A DNA stretch of 52,038 nt from Marinifilaceae bacterium (GTDB taxonomy: Bacteria > Bacteroidota > Bacteroidia > Bacteroidales > Marinifilaceae). The number at the start of each line of letters is the position of its first letter. The stretch's first letter is position 1. The stretch is from positions 1-52,038 of the forward strand of contig JAFGYE010000030.1 in assembly GCA_016936255.1 (NCBI GenBank), written 5' to 3'. The notes under the pieces were generated by a model, which saw only the letters and a program-made list of their open reading frames with translations, was not told the origin of the DNA and searched no databases. The position numbers and the translations under genes were made by a program. Shown piece after piece: positions 35,359 to 45,683 of the stretch.

Positions 35359-36192
35359 ATGAGGATGAGATCAGTAAATTTCTTCAAGAGTAAGCTATTT
35401 CTAATACAGGTTGGAATCGCTTTATTAATTACAATAGTACTAATTTGGATCACTCTAATTAGTTTAAGATGGTACACCCATCACGGAGAAGAACTTGAAG
35501 TTCCGGATTTATATGGTATGAGTATTGAAGAAGCAGGAAATAAACTGGAAGCAGAGCAATTGGTTTTCTCTATCTACGATTCCATATACAACCCCAAATT
35601 TGCTCCGGGCACCGTTCTTGACCAAAGACCTTTAGCTGGTGCAGTTGTAAAAAGAAAAAGAAATTTATTCCTAACCATTAATGCCAACAAGCCTGAACAG
35701 GTTCGTTTTCCCAATTTGGTAGATAATTCATTCCGACAGGCTTATGAATTATTAATAACCAATGGTTTTCAGATTGGAAAGTTAGAATACGCCGAAAATC
35801 AATTTTTTAACCTCGTGCTATTTCCGAAATACAATGGCGATACAATACATGCCGGCAGTATGGTTGATAAAGGAGCAAGCATAGATTTGGTTCTGGGAAA
35901 AGGGGATAACAATGGAATTATTGCTCCGAACTTAATTGGAAAAACAAACTCTCAGGCAAAAGAAAAAATCATTCTATCCAATATGAATTTGGGAAGAATA
36001 CAATTTGATCAATCAATTAACAACCATTTTGATTCTATCCAATCTAAAGTATGGAAACAATATCCGTCTTTTGATAACGATCAAAGAATTCAACCAGGCT
36101 CTAAAATTGATATCTGGCTAACACGAGATTCAGTAAAGCTGCAACATGCTGATTCCCTGCTACAACTAAGTTTAAGCAACTTGCTTTACTAA
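35359..36192 (+). CDS. Membrane-anchored PASTA-domain protein
   Basis: 277 residues from ATG 35359 (an in-frame TTG at 35332 would add nine; the next in-frame ATG is 35365). One membrane segment (about 15-35) is followed by three PASTA domains in the periplasm, recognisable by EVPDLYGMSIEEAGNKL, RFPNLVDNSFRQAYELL and IAPNLIGKTNSQAKEKI. PASTA domains bind peptidoglycan fragments in Gram-positive kinases and PBPs; here no kinase or PBP domain is attached. The gene heads an operon with rluD (14 bases on) and the cell-wall gene ddl, which supports a wall-linked role. The exact function is unknown. Confidence 0.9.
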   Translation: MRMRSVNFFKSKLFLIQVGIALLITIVLIWITLISLRWYTHHGEELEVPDLYGMSIEEAGNKLEAEQLVFSIYDSIYNPKFAPGTVLDQRPLAGAVVKRKRNLFLTINANKPEQVRFPNLVDNSFRQAYELLITNGFQIGKLEYAENQFFNLVLFPKYNGDTIHAGSMVDKGASIDLVLGKGDNNGIIAPNLIGKTNSQAKEKIILSNMNLGRIQFDQSINNHFDSIQSKVWKQYPSFDNDQRIQPGSKIDIWLTRDSVKLQHADSLLQLSLSNLLY

Positions 36193-36206
36193 AACAACTG
36201 AAAAAA

Positions 36207-37283
36207 ATGACTGAAAAAGAACCATTAGATAATTTCAATATTGACGAAGATCTGGATGCAAACCAGGAACAATTCGAACATTTTCGTTTTGAGGCCGATC
36301 CTGGACAAAACCCACTTAGAATCGACAAATTCTTAGTTGACAGAATGTTAAACTCATCGAGAAATAAAATTCAAGATGCTGCCGACAATGGAAATATTTT
36401 GGTAAACGATATTCCTGTTAAAAGCAACTACAAGGTGAAACCAAAGGATATAATCACCATTGTATTGAGTTATCCGCCAAGAGAAATTGAAATTATTCCT
36501 CAGGATATTCCTTTAAATATTGTTTATGAAGATGATGCTTTTTTAATCATCAATAAAGAGCCGGGAATGGTTGTACATCCTTCCTACGGGCACTATTCGG
36601 GAACATTGGTTAATGCTTTGGCTTTTCATTTGCAAAACCTCCCCTTATTTAATGCAAAAGATCCTCGCCCGGGGTTGGTACATCGTATTGATAAAAACAC
36701 ATCCGGGATATTGGTAATTGCCAAAACCGAAGATGCTAAAACCAAACTGGGATTGCAGTTTTTTAACAAAACCAGTGACCGTAAATACAGAGCATTGGTT
36801 TGGGGGAATCTTGAAAACGACGAAGGAACAATAACCGGTCATGTTGGAAGAAACCTTAAAAACAGAAAAGTTATGGATGTTTTCCCTGATGGTGAACATG
36901 GAAAGCATGCTGTAACCCATTACAGAGTTTTGGAAAGACTTGGCTATGTAAATTTGGTAGAATGTATTTTAGAAACCGGAAGAACACATCAAATCCGTGC
37001 CCACTTCAAAAGTATTGGTCATCCCCTATTCAACGATGCTGAATACGGAGGAGATGATATCAGAAAAGGAACCACCTTTACCAAGTACAAACAATTTGTT
37101 CAGAACTGTTTTAAAATTTGTCCGCGCCAAGCCTTACATGCTAAAACATTAGGCTTCAATCATCCCGTAACCGGAGAATATATCTCATTTGATTCGGAAA
37201 TACCTGATGACATGGCCACTTTAATCCAGAAATGGAGAGATTACACCTCTAACAGACCTATAGAGGAAGAAGAAGAACAATAA
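36207..37283 (+). CDS. rluD: RluA/RluD-family 23S rRNA pseudouridine synthase
   Basis: 358 residues. An acidic N-terminal lead of about 30 residues precedes an S4 RNA-binding domain (RIDKFLVDRML, ILVNDIPVKSNYKVKPKD), then the catalytic domain with GLVHRIDKNTSGILVIAKT (catalytic Asp in HRID), YRALVWG, and ETGRTHQIRAHFKSIGHPL. RluD makes pseudouridines in helix 69 of 23S rRNA; this subfamily assignment is by overall likeness. The C-terminus ends in a run of glutamates. Co-transcribed with the PASTA gene before it and ddl after it (15 bases). Confidence 0.93.
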   Translation: MTEKEPLDNFNIDEDLDANQEQFEHFRFEADPGQNPLRIDKFLVDRMLNSSRNKIQDAADNGNILVNDIPVKSNYKVKPKDIITIVLSYPPREIEIIPQDIPLNIVYEDDAFLIINKEPGMVVHPSYGHYSGTLVNALAFHLQNLPLFNAKDPRPGLVHRIDKNTSGILVIAKTEDAKTKLGLQFFNKTSDRKYRALVWGNLENDEGTITGHVGRNLKNRKVMDVFPDGEHGKHAVTHYRVLERLGYVNLVECILETGRTHQIRAHFKSIGHPLFNDAEYGGDDIRKGTTFTKYKQFVQNCFKICPRQALHAKTLGFNHPVTGEYISFDSEIPDDMATLIQKWRDYTSNRPIEEEEEQ

Positions 37284-37298
37284 AACCATAGATACCCA

Positions 37299-38270
37299 AT
37301 GAAAAGAACAATCGCTGTAATTGCAGGTGGAGATTCTGCTGAATTTGAAATCTCCCTGCAAACTTCAAATCATATTTTCTCATGTCTGGATGCTGAGAAA
37401 TACACTCCTTACTTAGTAATACTAAAAGGAACAGATTGGAATGTAAAAATCGACGATCGATATTATCCGATCGATAAAAATGATTTTAGTTTTAGTACTG
37501 AAGAAGGTAAGGTAAAGTTTGATTTCGCGTATATTGGAATTCATGGAACTCCCGGGGAAAATGGAATTTTGCAGGGATATTTAAAATTACTTGCTGTTCC
37601 CCATTCAACCTGCGATGTTTTTAGCAGTTCGCTTAGTTTTAATAAGCATGCTTGTAATTCCTATTTAAAATCGTTGGGCTTTAAGGTTGCCAAATCGATT
37701 CTTCTTAAAATAGACCAAAACTATTCGACCCAAGCAATAAATGAAAATCTGGGCATGCCTTGTTTTGTGAAACCAAATGCTGATGGTTCAAGTTTTGGTA
37801 TCACAAAAGTTAAAAAAGTTGATGAACTGGATGAAGCCATTGCCAAAGCTTTTGGTGAAGGAAAAGAAGTAATCATCGAAGAATTCATAGACGGATTGGA
37901 ATTTACCTGTGGCTTGGTGAAAACAAAAAATGAATCCCTCGTATTTCCAGTAACAGAGGTATTGCCTAAAAAGGAATTCTTCGATTACGAAGCCAAATAC
38001 GATCCCACAATGGCTGATGAAATTACGCCAGCGAGAATTTCAGAAGAGCTTACACTTCAAATACAAAATTTATCTTCGGAAATTTATGACGCTTTAAAGT
38101 GCAAGGGAATTGTTCGGGTTGATTACATGCTTCGAAAAAACGAAATTTTCATCCTCGAAGCCAATACTGTTCCCGGGATGACTGCAAATAGTTTTATTCC
38201 TAAGCAGGTAAAAGCAATGAATAAAGAATTAAAAGACATTTTGAGTATGGTGATCGAAAATGAATTTTAA
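37299..38270 (+). CDS. ddl: D-alanine--D-alanine ligase
   Basis: 323 residues, an ATP-grasp enzyme that makes the dipeptide used by MurF (encoded at 261-2735). Signatures: IAVIAGGDSAEFEISLQTS, the IGIHGTPGENGILQGYL segment, PCFVKPNADGSSFGI (ATP-binding lysine), EEFIDGLEFTCG and the C-terminal EANTVPGMTANSF with metal-binding acidic residues upstream in VDYML. Normal length. Last gene of the PASTA-rluD-ddl unit. No close terminator follows, so the transcript may run up to about 300 bases further. Confidence 0.95.
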   Translation: MKRTIAVIAGGDSAEFEISLQTSNHIFSCLDAEKYTPYLVILKGTDWNVKIDDRYYPIDKNDFSFSTEEGKVKFDFAYIGIHGTPGENGILQGYLKLLAVPHSTCDVFSSSLSFNKHACNSYLKSLGFKVAKSILLKIDQNYSTQAINENLGMPCFVKPNADGSSFGITKVKKVDELDEAIAKAFGEGKEVIIEEFIDGLEFTCGLVKTKNESLVFPVTEVLPKKEFFDYEAKYDPTMADEITPARISEELTLQIQNLSSEIYDALKCKGIVRVDYMLRKNEIFILEANTVPGMTANSFIPKQVKAMNKELKDILSMVIENEF

Positions 38271-38570
38271 ATTTCACAATTCCATTTTAAATTAGTTTAA
38301 ACACCTGAACTAATGACACTTAAAACATTTAGTTAAGTAAAGAGAGAATTGTCTTTTTTTTCATTTTTTTTCATTTTTTTTTGTATCAACGAAAGACTTG
38401 GAACAAAAGGGAAAGAGTCACTTTTATGAAAATCAACCAAAATAAATTTAAACTCTAAGCTCTAACCAACGAAAACTTTTTCATACCCCTAACGTAAACA
38501 AACGTAGATTTAATGAATTTCTTCAATTCATTATTTTCATAGTTAAATTTTAGGGTTAGTAATAGAACAA

Positions 38571-38598
38571 AAAGGAGGCCGGGGCAGCCTCCTTTTTT
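38571..38598 (+). terminator. Rho-independent terminator, plus strand
   Basis: AAAGGAGGC / GCCTCCTTT (38571-38579, 38587-38595), 7-base loop, T-run. It ends whatever is transcribed rightwards after ddl. Confidence 0.8.
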
Positions 38599-38629
38599 GT
38601 GCACTGGATTTCGTTCGAATTTCCACAAA

Positions 38630-38661
38630 AAAATCCGATAAGAATTAACTTACCGGATTTT
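38630..38661 (-). terminator. Terminator of gcvP
   Basis: A 13-bp stem with one mismatch (38630-38642 with 38649-38661) and a T-run on the minus strand, 24 bases after the gcvP stop. Confidence 0.8.
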
Positions 38662-38684
38662 TAAATATTAATCTGATAGACTAG

Positions 38685-41576
38685 TTAGTCAACATCGATA
38701 TGTTCTTCCAAATAAGCTTCTAATGGTGCACATGTACACATTAGGTTCCTATCGCCAAAAGCATCATCAACACGAGCAACTGAAGGCCAAAATTTATTAT
38801 CAGCAACCCAACTTAATGGATAAGCTGCTTTTTGACGATTGTATGTATGATTCCACTCATCAGCAGTTAATACCCTATGTGTGTGAGGTGCATTTTTCAA
38901 CACATTGTCAGAAACATCAGCAACACCATCTTCAATCTCTTTCATTTCTTCATTAATTTTCGCCAATGCTTCAATGAAACGATCCATCTCTTCCAATGGC
39001 TCACTTTCGGTTGGTTCAACCATTAATGTACCATGAACAGGAAAAGATAATGTTGGAGCGTGAAACCCATAATCCATCAATCGCTTAGCGATATCGGTAT
39101 CGGTAATTCCTACAGATTTATTGAACTCGCGGCAGTCAAAAATCATTTCATGACCAACGCGCCCTTTTGCTCCCTTATATAAAATTTTGAAACCTAATTT
39201 CTCAAAAGAGGAAGCCAGGTAATTGGCATTCAAAATTGCCATTTTTGTAACTTTCTCCAAGCCTTCAGCGCCTAACATGGCAATGTATCCATAGGTAATT
39301 GGCAATACACTTGCAGATCCAAACGGAGCTGCTGCCACTGCAGTAATTGCATTTTCGCCACCGGTTTTCACAAATTTGTGAGAAGGTAAGAATTGCACCA
39401 AATGTTCAGCCACAGCTATTGGACCAACACCAGGTCCGCCGCCACCATGAGGAATTGCAAATGTTTTATGAAGATTTAAATGACAAACATCAGCACCAAT
39501 TGTACCCGGATTTGTTAGACCAACCTGAGCATTCATATTCGCTCCATCCATGTAAACCTGTCCTCCGTTTTCATGAATCAGATTCATCATCGCCTTAATA
39601 CCTGTTTCGAACACACCATGTGTTGACGGATAGGTGATCATGTATGCACACAAATCATCTTTATGCTTTTCTGCTTTCGCTTTTAAGTCCTCAAATTCTA
39701 CGTTTCCGTTTTCATCGCAGTTTACAATCACAACTTTCATTCCAGCCATTGTAACCGAGGCAGGATTTGTTCCATGTGCTGATGAAGGAATTAAAACCAC
39801 ATTTCGATGGCCTTCACCTCTTGATATATGATATTCGCGAATCACCATTAATCCTGTATACTCACCAGCAGCACCTGAATTTGGCTGTAAAGTACAACCT
39901 GCAAATCCGGTAATAACCGAAAGCCATTTTTCAAGATCTTCAATGATTTCCTTGTAACCCAAAGCCTGATCAGCAGGAACAAACGGATGAATTCCACCAA
40001 TCTCCGGCCAGCTAATTGGCAGCATTTCCACTGCAGCATTCAGCTTCATTGTACACGATCCCAAAGAAATCATAGATGTATTCAATCCAATATCTTTCTT
40101 TTCCAAACTTTTAATGTAACGCATCAAAGCGGTTTCGGAACGGTAACGTTTAAATACATCCAGAGTTAGAAATTCACTTGTTCTTGCATATTTTGAATCG
40201 AATGAAATTTTATCTTCAATACCCTCCACAACAACTTCATTTTTACCTGCTGCTTTTGAGAAAATGGTAAGAACAGCACTTAATTCCTCTGCGCTAATTT
40301 TCTCGTCAATTGAAATACCAATTGTAGTATCGTTAATGTAGAAGAAATTGAATTCGGCCTGCAATGCAGCTTTGCGAATTTCCTCAACAGAAACCCCGGC
40401 AGGAATCACAACCTGCAAAGTATCAAAGAAGTTGTCAACAGTTTGTTGATAACCCAAGGATTTTAATCCTTCGGAAAGAATACCTGCGGCAGAATGAATG
40501 TGCAATGCAATTCTCTTCAAACCTTCCTGACCGTGATAAACACCATAAAAACCAGCCATTGTAGCTAACAAGGCTTGTGCTGTACAGATATTAGAGGTTG
40601 CTTTTTCACGTTTAATATGCTGTTCCCGGGTTTGCAAAGCCAAACGCAAAGCATTGTTTCCCTGAGCATCCTTGGTTACACCAATAATACGTCCGGGAAT
40701 GCTTCTTTTGTAAGCTTCGCGACAAGCCATATATGCCGCATGTGGTCCGCCATATCCCATTGGAACACCAAAACGTTGAGATGTACCGACAACAATATCA
40801 GCACCCCACTCACCTGGAGGAGTTAACAGCACCAAACTCATTAAATCAGCAGATACAGCAACCAATGCTTCAGCCTGATGAGCACGCTCAACAAAAGCTG
40901 CATAATCTTGAATACTGCCGTTTGAAGCCGGATATTGAACGATAGCTCCAAAAACCTGATCCGAAAATTCGAATGTATTGAAATCACCAACAACTAACTC
41001 GATTCCCAGAGGAGTTGCACGAGTAGTTAAAACGTCAAGCGTGTGAGCAAAAACATTCTTATCAACAAAAAACTGATTTGCATCAGCCTTTTTCTTAGCA
41101 CGGGAACGAAGAGCCTGCATCATATACATTGACTCTCCCACGGCAGTTGCTTCATCTAAAAGAGAACTATTAGCCAGTTCCATTTTGGTTAAATCCAAAA
41201 TCATAGTCTGGAAGTTCAATAAAGCTTCCAATCTACCCTGTGATACTTCTGCCTGATAAGGTGTGTAAGGAGTATACCATCCTGGATTTTCCAATACATT
41301 TCGCTGAATAGCAGCAGGAGTAATAGTATCGTAATACCCTTGTCCTATAAATGTTCGGAATACTTTGTTTTTAGCAGCAATTCCTTTAATCTTCGAAAAA
41401 TATTCGTATTCTGATAGTGCTTTTGGAAGGTCTAATGCTTTTTCCAAACGAATATCTGAAGGGATTGTTTCATCAATCAGGGCTTCCAGAGAAGGAGCAC
41501 CAACAGTTTCCAACATTGTTTTAATATCGCCATTGCGGGGTCCAATGTGACGGGAAACAAACTTTTCAGTTGCCAT
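38685..41576 (-). CDS. gcvP: Glycine dehydrogenase (decarboxylating), P-protein
   Basis: 963 residues, the one-chain form of the P-protein. It decarboxylates glycine with PLP and passes the aminomethyl group to the lipoyl H-protein. The N-terminal half starts [10 protein letters not shown] and carries [14 protein letters not shown]; the C-terminal half has [30 protein letters not shown] and the PLP lysine in CHLNLHKTF (about K704). The Gly-rich [10 protein letters not shown] loop follows the lysine. The gene stands alone; gcvT and gcvH are not in the window. No exact TAnnTTTG box was found upstream. Confidence 0.97.
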   Translation of the reverse strand: MATEKFVSRHIGPRNGDIKTMLETVGAPSLEALIDETIPSDIRLEKALDLPKALSEYEYFSKIKGIAAKNKVFRTFIGQGYYDTITPAAIQRNVLENPGWYTPYTPYQAEVSQGRLEALLNFQTMILDLTKMELANSSLLDEATAVGESMYMMQALRSRAKKKADANQFFVDKNVFAHTLDVLTTRATPLGIELVVGDFNTFEFSDQVFGAIVQYPASNGSIQDYAAFVERAHQAEALVAVSADLMSLVLLTPPGEWGADIVVGTSQRFGVPMGYGGPHAAYMACREAYKRSIPGRIIGVTKDAQGNNALRLALQTREQHIKREKATSNICTAQALLATMAGFYGVYHGQEGLKRIALHIHSAAGILSEGLKSLGYQQTVDNFFDTLQVVIPAGVSVEEIRKAALQAEFNFFYINDTTIGISIDEKISAEELSAVLTIFSKAAGKNEVVVEGIEDKISFDSKYARTSEFLTLDVFKRYRSETALMRYIKSLEKKDIGLNTSMISLGSCTMKLNAAVEMLPISWPEIGGIHPFVPADQALGYKEIIEDLEKWLSVITGFAGCTLQPNSGAAGEYTGLMVIREYHISRGEGHRNVVLIPSSAHGTNPASVTMAGMKVVIVNCDENGNVEFEDLKAKAEKHKDDLCAYMITYPSTHGVFETGIKAMMNLIHENGGQVYMDGANMNAQVGLTNPGTIGADVCHLNLHKTFAIPHGGGGPGVGPIAVAEHLVQFLPSHKFVKTGGENAITAVAAAPFGSASVLPITYGYIAMLGAEGLEKVTKMAILNANYLASSFEKLGFKILYKGAKGRVGHEMIFDCREFNKSVGITDTDIAKRLMDYGFHAPTLSFPVHGTLMVEPTESEPLEEMDRFIEALAKINEEMKEIEDGVADVSDNVLKNAPHTHRVLTADEWNHTYNRQKAAYPLSWVADNKFWPSVARVDDAFGDRNLMCTCAPLEAYLEEHIDVD

Positions 41577-41790
41577 ATTGTTGTTTAAATTAGGTGTTGT
41601 TTAATAAAATATTTGTGTACGTAAAAGTAGTAAAAGATTTAAATTTCCGAGGAGCTTAAACCCTGAATTTAGTCACTGTTATTCAACATTCTCATATCCA
41701 ACAACAATTCATCTTAACAAATTGTTTTATAGAACGATACTAACATGATTTTTATCACATTTGCAACCTGTTGCGAAGTCTGTTTTGGAT

Positions 41791-41820
41791 CCAAAAAAAC
41801 CCCATATTAAAATGGGGTTT
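41791..41820 (-). terminator. Terminator of the glyoxalase II-like gene
   Basis: AAACCCCAT / ATGGGGTTT (41797-41805, 41812-41820), then seven T when read on the minus strand. Confidence 0.8.
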
Positions 41821-41838
41821 AGAATATTTCTTTTTGAT

Positions 41839-42489
41839 TTAACTCAATCCTTTTAAAAACAAATTCTTAGATCTCTCATGTCCGATAGAAGTTGCCGGAC
41901 CATGCCCAGGATAAACACAAACTTCATCATCAAGGATCAAAAGTTTAGTTTTGATTCCTTCAATTAATTGCTCGTAATTTCCGTATGGTAAATCTGTTCT
42001 CCCAATACTTTCGCGGAATAAGACATCACCTGCAATTAAAAATTTTTGCTCCTCATTGTAAAACACCACATGACCAGGCGAATGTCCGGGAACATGAAGT
42101 ACTTTCAACTCCGAATTTCCAAATTCAATAATGTCTCCTTCCTCAATCAGCTTACCAATAGGAGGTGGCTCCACCACATTTTCCAATCCTAATCGAACTC
42201 CGTAATTAGGAGCTTCAGCCAACAAAAATTCATCATCTTTATGAGCTTCAGTAAGCAATCCAAACTGATCCTTCATAAATTGATTGCCCAAAACATGATC
42301 GATATGTAAATGTGTGTTCAACTGTTTTACCAGTTTCAGCCCTTTCTTTTCAACAAAATCAATCAGCTTTCTGCCTTCGTCTTTAAAAAAAACACCACAG
42401 TCAATCAAGACTGCCTCCCCTGTTTCATCATGCAATATGTATGTGTTTTCCTGCCAGTGATTAAACACCAATGTTTCTATCGTAATCAT
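41839..42489 (-). CDS. Metallo-beta-lactamase-fold hydrolase, glyoxalase II-like
   Basis: 216 residues, cytoplasmic. The zinc-binding motif is THLHIDH (59-65), with further ligands in PGHSPGH (H136) and AGDVLF (D155) and the last His in YPGHG. Members of this family cleave thioesters such as hydroxyacylglutathione or other small thiol esters. Bacteroidota often lack glutathione, so the natural substrate is uncertain. ATG start with a -7 box at 42512-42519. It has its own terminator and seems monocistronic. Confidence 0.92.
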   Translation of the reverse strand: MITIETLVFNHWQENTYILHDETGEAVLIDCGVFFKDEGRKLIDFVEKKGLKLVKQLNTHLHIDHVLGNQFMKDQFGLLTEAHKDDEFLLAEAPNYGVRLGLENVVEPPPIGKLIEEGDIIEFGNSELKVLHVPGHSPGHVVFYNEEQKFLIAGDVLFRESIGRTDLPYGNYEQLIEGIKTKLLILDDEVCVYPGHGPATSIGHERSKNLFLKGLS

Positions 42490-42511
42490 ATTCGAATATT
42501 TTTAAGTAGCC

Positions 42512-42519
42512 CAAATTTA
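42512..42519 (-). promoter_or_regulatory. -7 box of the glyoxalase II-like gene
   Basis: TAAATTTG on the minus strand matches TAnnTTTG; about 17 bases of leader to ATG 42489. Confidence 0.5.
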
Positions 42520-42612
42520 CATTTAATCATTAATTTAAAAAATCCTGATGAAAGGAAAATTTAAAAGTCGTTTATAATTATTTATTTCAACACTTTACAA
42601 ATGAAAAACAAC

Positions 42613-43188
42613 TCACACATTCTGATTTTTCAAGCTAAAAGTTTCCAAAACATGATAAACGGGTCCATCTTTCGTAAGTAAACTTTCCATGAGTACAAAC
42701 TTATCGATAAGAAGATCGCTATCCTCCCAATCCTTCAATTTCAGAAGACATTTCTTTATCTTTTCGGGGTTTTTCACGCCTCCCTTAATTCTGCCAATGG
42801 TGAGGTGAGGAGTATATTTATAATCGTCGGTTACTTTTTCTTTTTTAAGTTGAATAAAAATTTTCATTTGCAGTTCATATAAGCCTGAAGTTGAATTAAT
42901 GCCAGCCCATAAAATTCTTGGATGCTCGATTGAAGGAAAAGCTCCAATCGATTTCAAATTCAGCCGAAAAGCATCAAAATCACCTCCAATCGTCTTCAAT
43001 TTATCAGTAATCACGGCAATTTCCTCAATATCGGTCTCTCCCAGAAAAAGAAGCGTAATGTGAAGTCCGTTTTTATCGACCCATTTTATTCTTTCTTCAT
43101 CTAAATCAACTCCAACTTGACGAAAAAGCTCATTAATTTGATGTGTATTATCTATCTTTATTGCAACAAATATACGTTTCGTCTTCAT
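42613..43188 (-). CDS. thpR: RNA 2',3'-cyclic phosphodiesterase (2H/LigT family)
   Basis: 191 residues. The two catalytic H-x-T motifs of the 2H phosphoesterases are HITLLFLG (H43) and HLTIGRI (H128), spaced as usual for ThpR. It opens 2',3'-cyclic phosphates at RNA ends. RIFVAIKI at the N-terminus is typical. It starts 123 bases before the divergent elbB gene. Confidence 0.92.
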   Translation of the reverse strand: MKTKRIFVAIKIDNTHQINELFRQVGVDLDEERIKWVDKNGLHITLLFLGETDIEEIAVITDKLKTIGGDFDAFRLNLKSIGAFPSIEHPRILWAGINSTSGLYELQMKIFIQLKKEKVTDDYKYTPHLTIGRIKGGVKNPEKIKKCLLKLKDWEDSDLLIDKFVLMESLLTKDGPVYHVLETFSLKNQNV

Positions 43189-43311
43189 TCTTATAATTTG
43201 TATTTATAAAAATGGAATTAGTTCAGGCTAATTCCGCAATGAAATATAAAGAACAGATATTCGTTTATTTAAAACAAACATCATAAACCGTAAAATTAAA
43301 AGTTTCTAAAA

Positions 43312-43965
43312 ATGAATTCAAAGAAAAAATTTGCAGTTGTTCTAGCAGGATCAGGTGTCTATGATGGTTCTGAAATTCATGAAGCAACCTTAGCCTTATA
43401 TTCCATTTCAAAAAACGGAGGAAGCTATCAGATTTTTGCTCCAAACATCAATCAATACCATGTAATTAACCATATTACAGGTGAAGAAATGTCCGAAACA
43501 AGAAATGTATTGGTTGAAGCTGCTCGAATTGCACGGGGAAATATCAAAGATCTAAAAGAATTCTCGGCCGATGAGTTTGATGCCATTCTTTTTCCCGGTG
43601 GATTTGGCACAGCAAAAAATTTATGCACATTTGCTTTCGCAGGTGCCGAATGTGAGGTAAATCCTGATGTTGCATCGGCTATAAAAGCAATGCACAAAGC
43701 TAAAAAGCCAATCGGAGCCTTATGCATAGCTCCTGCCCTTATTGCTAAAGTTTTGGGTGAAGTTGAAGTTACCATTGGCGAAGACGAAGGAACTGCTGAA
43801 GCAATTTCTAAGATGGGAGCAACTCATGTTTCTACAACCCATGGTGAAATAGTATTCGATAAAGAGAATAAAATTGTAACAACGCCCTGCTATATGCTTG
43901 ATGCCACCATTGCGCAAATTGGTGATGGTGCAGATAATGTAGTGAAAACAATTATGGCATTATAA
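43312..43965 (+). CDS. elbB: ElbB-like glyoxalase (DJ-1/PfpI superfamily)
   Basis: 217 residues. The family start is FAVVLAGSGVYDGSEIHE, followed by QIFAPNINQYHVINHITGE; the nucleophile cysteine is C138 in GALCIAPALI and a glutamate near the N-terminus (EIHE) completes the usual DJ-1-type site. ElbB is linked to isoprenoid yield in E. coli and has glyoxalase activity in vitro. ATG start; six bases separate its stop from the GTG end of the next frame. Confidence 0.93.
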   Translation: MNSKKKFAVVLAGSGVYDGSEIHEATLALYSISKNGGSYQIFAPNINQYHVINHITGEEMSETRNVLVEAARIARGNIKDLKEFSADEFDAILFPGGFGTAKNLCTFAFAGAECEVNPDVASAIKAMHKAKKPIGALCIAPALIAKVLGEVEVTIGEDEGTAEAISKMGATHVSTTHGEIVFDKENKIVTTPCYMLDATIAQIGDGADNVVKTIMAL

Positions 43966-44018
43966 ATTAGGTGTTGGCTTATAGCGGCAAGCTTTTGGCC
44001 AACATCATATTTCCTACT

Positions 44019-44585
44019 ATGAAAAATCGCAATACCAAAGATGCAGCCGAAAATCACATCTATCCTTTCATTCTTTCCAATTTAATCCTCTTTGTTGCTA
44101 TTTTCTTCTCCTTAAATTCTGCCGGTGAGGCTGCAATTCTTTTGTATAGCATGGCTCTGAATCTATTTGTCAACTGGCTGATTTTTTATTCCTCGCAAAA
44201 AAAGAAATTGGTTCATTTTTCCGAATACTATAACAATCTGGTAATTGGAGTATTTTGTATTTCGGCCATTTTACCGATATTTCTAATGATAATACCGATT
44301 CTTTTTTTTCCTGAAATCACAAATTCGTTTTTGCTGTTCACAAGTCTGATACTAGCTTTACTATTCAAAAAAATTATCCTTACAAACTATGCCTGGGAAA
44401 AAAAGGCCGAACAATACATGAACATTTACAGAATGAATATCAAAGAAAAAAAAGAGTTGGCTTTTGAAGAATTAAAAAAGTTCATTAATGAATCTGGTTC
44501 CGCTAAATTTACTGATTACCTGGAAAAAAACCAGATGTTTGATCGCAGGATGGAAGCATATATAAAGGATAGTGCTGAAAAATAA
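44019..44585 (+). CDS. Small membrane protein of unknown function
   Basis: 188 residues from ATG 44019. The frame opens with GTG at 43971, but the added 16 residues (LAYSGKLLANI) fall in a stretch with an inverted repeat (TGTTGGC with GCCAACA) and look non-coding. Four predicted membrane segments lie between about residues 15 and 115, in two pairs, followed by a charged cytoplasmic tail of about 70 residues rich in Lys and Glu. No family recognised. It lies 53 bases after elbB and its stop is next to the convergent radical SAM gene. Confidence 0.75.
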   Translation: MKNRNTKDAAENHIYPFILSNLILFVAIFFSLNSAGEAAILLYSMALNLFVNWLIFYSSQKKKLVHFSEYYNNLVIGVFCISAILPIFLMIIPILFFPEITNSFLLFTSLILALLFKKIILTNYAWEKKAEQYMNIYRMNIKEKKELAFEELKKFINESGSAKFTDYLEKNQMFDRRMEAYIKDSAEK

Positions 44586-45683
44586 TCACGACTTACATAC
44601 TTTTTCGCCCTCTTTTATTCGGTTTAAATGACAGAATAACAATTTCCCGGTTTTTTCATCACGCAAGTGCATTCCATTCCCTTCGCAATATTTAAAGGAA
44701 CTGCAATCGGAACATTCCCCTGTCTTCATCCAACTTCTATCTCTGTAGATAGAATATTCATTCTCCCAAACAGCCTTAAAACTATCCTTATAAATATTAC
44801 CCTGCGAAAAGTTATCCCGAAGATTTGGACATGCCGAGATGGAACCGTCTATCAGAACAGAGGCTACATTAACACCCGCCCGGCAGAAAAACAAGTTGTC
44901 CCGAACTTCGCCTTCGTAATTTCCCAAAAAACCCTCGCAACCGTAGTTCAATTTGATATCGCCTTTTTTTCTTTCCCTGGCAATAAAATCAAACAAACTT
45001 TTAAATTGTACCGGATTCAATTGCAATTCGCTATTTTCCTTTGCCCTCCCTATTGGGAAAACCGTGAATAGTCGCCATTCTTTAACCCCTTTGGATAAAA
45101 GCAGCTCCTTGATCTGGTCTAACTCATTAAAATTCTTTTGATTCACACAGGTAACTACATCAAATTTAAGATCTTCCGTTTCAGCCAAAAGCCCAATAGC
45201 CTTTACTGCATTTTCAAAACTTTTTGGATTTCCTCTCAACCAATTGTGCGAATTTTCCAATCCATCCAAACTAATGGTAACGGCACGCAAACCAGCTTGC
45301 AAAAGAGATTGCAATCTTTTGGAAGTAAGATGAAATCCATTGGAAACCATTCCCCAAGGAAATCCCCTCTCATACAATTGTTTTCCACAAATTTCCAAAT
45401 CAGTTCGAACCAACGGTTCTCCACCTGTTAAAACAATCATGGTTTTATTTGGCTCTACAATGCCGGATACATCATCAACAGCACCAATAAAATCGGAAAT
45501 GGGCATATCTTTTACCAAGGCTTCTTTTTTACAATCGCTGCCACAATGCAAACAATTCAAATTGCAGCGCAAGGTACATTCCCAAAATATATAATTGAGC
45601 TGATGCAGCTTTTTTGCATTGTCCCGGTATTTTCTAAAAAGTTCAAGAGCTATTTTTTTGCGTAACGAGAGTTTTGAATTCAT
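44586..45683 (-). CDS. Radical SAM/SPASM enzyme paired with a lipoprotein (TIGR04133-like)
   Basis: 365 residues. The 4Fe-4S radical SAM motif C-x3-C-x2-C is C40, C44, C47 (TLRCNLNCLHCG). GGEP follows in LTGGEPLVRTDLE. The C-terminal SPASM region has many cysteines (NYGCEGF, FFCRAG, SACPNLRD, GECSDCSSFKYCEG) for extra iron-sulphur clusters. The length and pairing fit the radical SAM half of the Bacteroidota system that modifies or matures an adjacent lipoprotein; the reaction is not known. The ATG shares one base with the lipoprotein stop (TAATG), so the two are translationally coupled. Confidence 0.9.
   Translation of the reverse strand: MNSKLSLRKKIALELFRKYRDNAKKLHQLNYIFWECTLRCNLNCLHCGSDCKKEALVKDMPISDFIGAVDDVSGIVEPNKTMIVLTGGEPLVRTDLEICGKQLYERGFPWGMVSNGFHLTSKRLQSLLQAGLRAVTISLDGLENSHNWLRGNPKSFENAVKAIGLLAETEDLKFDVVTCVNQKNFNELDQIKELLLSKGVKEWRLFTVFPIGRAKENSELQLNPVQFKSLFDFIARERKKGDIKLNYGCEGFLGNYEGEVRDNLFFCRAGVNVASVLIDGSISACPNLRDNFSQGNIYKDSFKAVWENEYSIYRDRSWMKTGECSDCSSFKYCEGNGMHLRDEKTGKLLFCHLNRIKEGEKVCKS

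Larger units (their letters stand above)
38271..38684. other. 414-base gap with folded 3' region, possible small RNA
   Basis: No protein gene. A T-rich tract (38353-38382) is followed on the plus strand by a hairpin 38511-38519 / 38525-38533 (9 bp, perfect), an outer pairing of 38444-38454 with 38541-38550 (one base bulged), and the terminator at 38571-38598. This could be the structured 3' end of the ddl transcript or an independent RNA. I found no exact -7 box for it. Confidence 0.4.

Noticed and set aside
43971-44018. GTG start for the membrane protein after elbB
   Set aside because: The added residues come from an inverted-repeat stretch and do not resemble a membrane protein N-terminus; ATG 44019 fits better.
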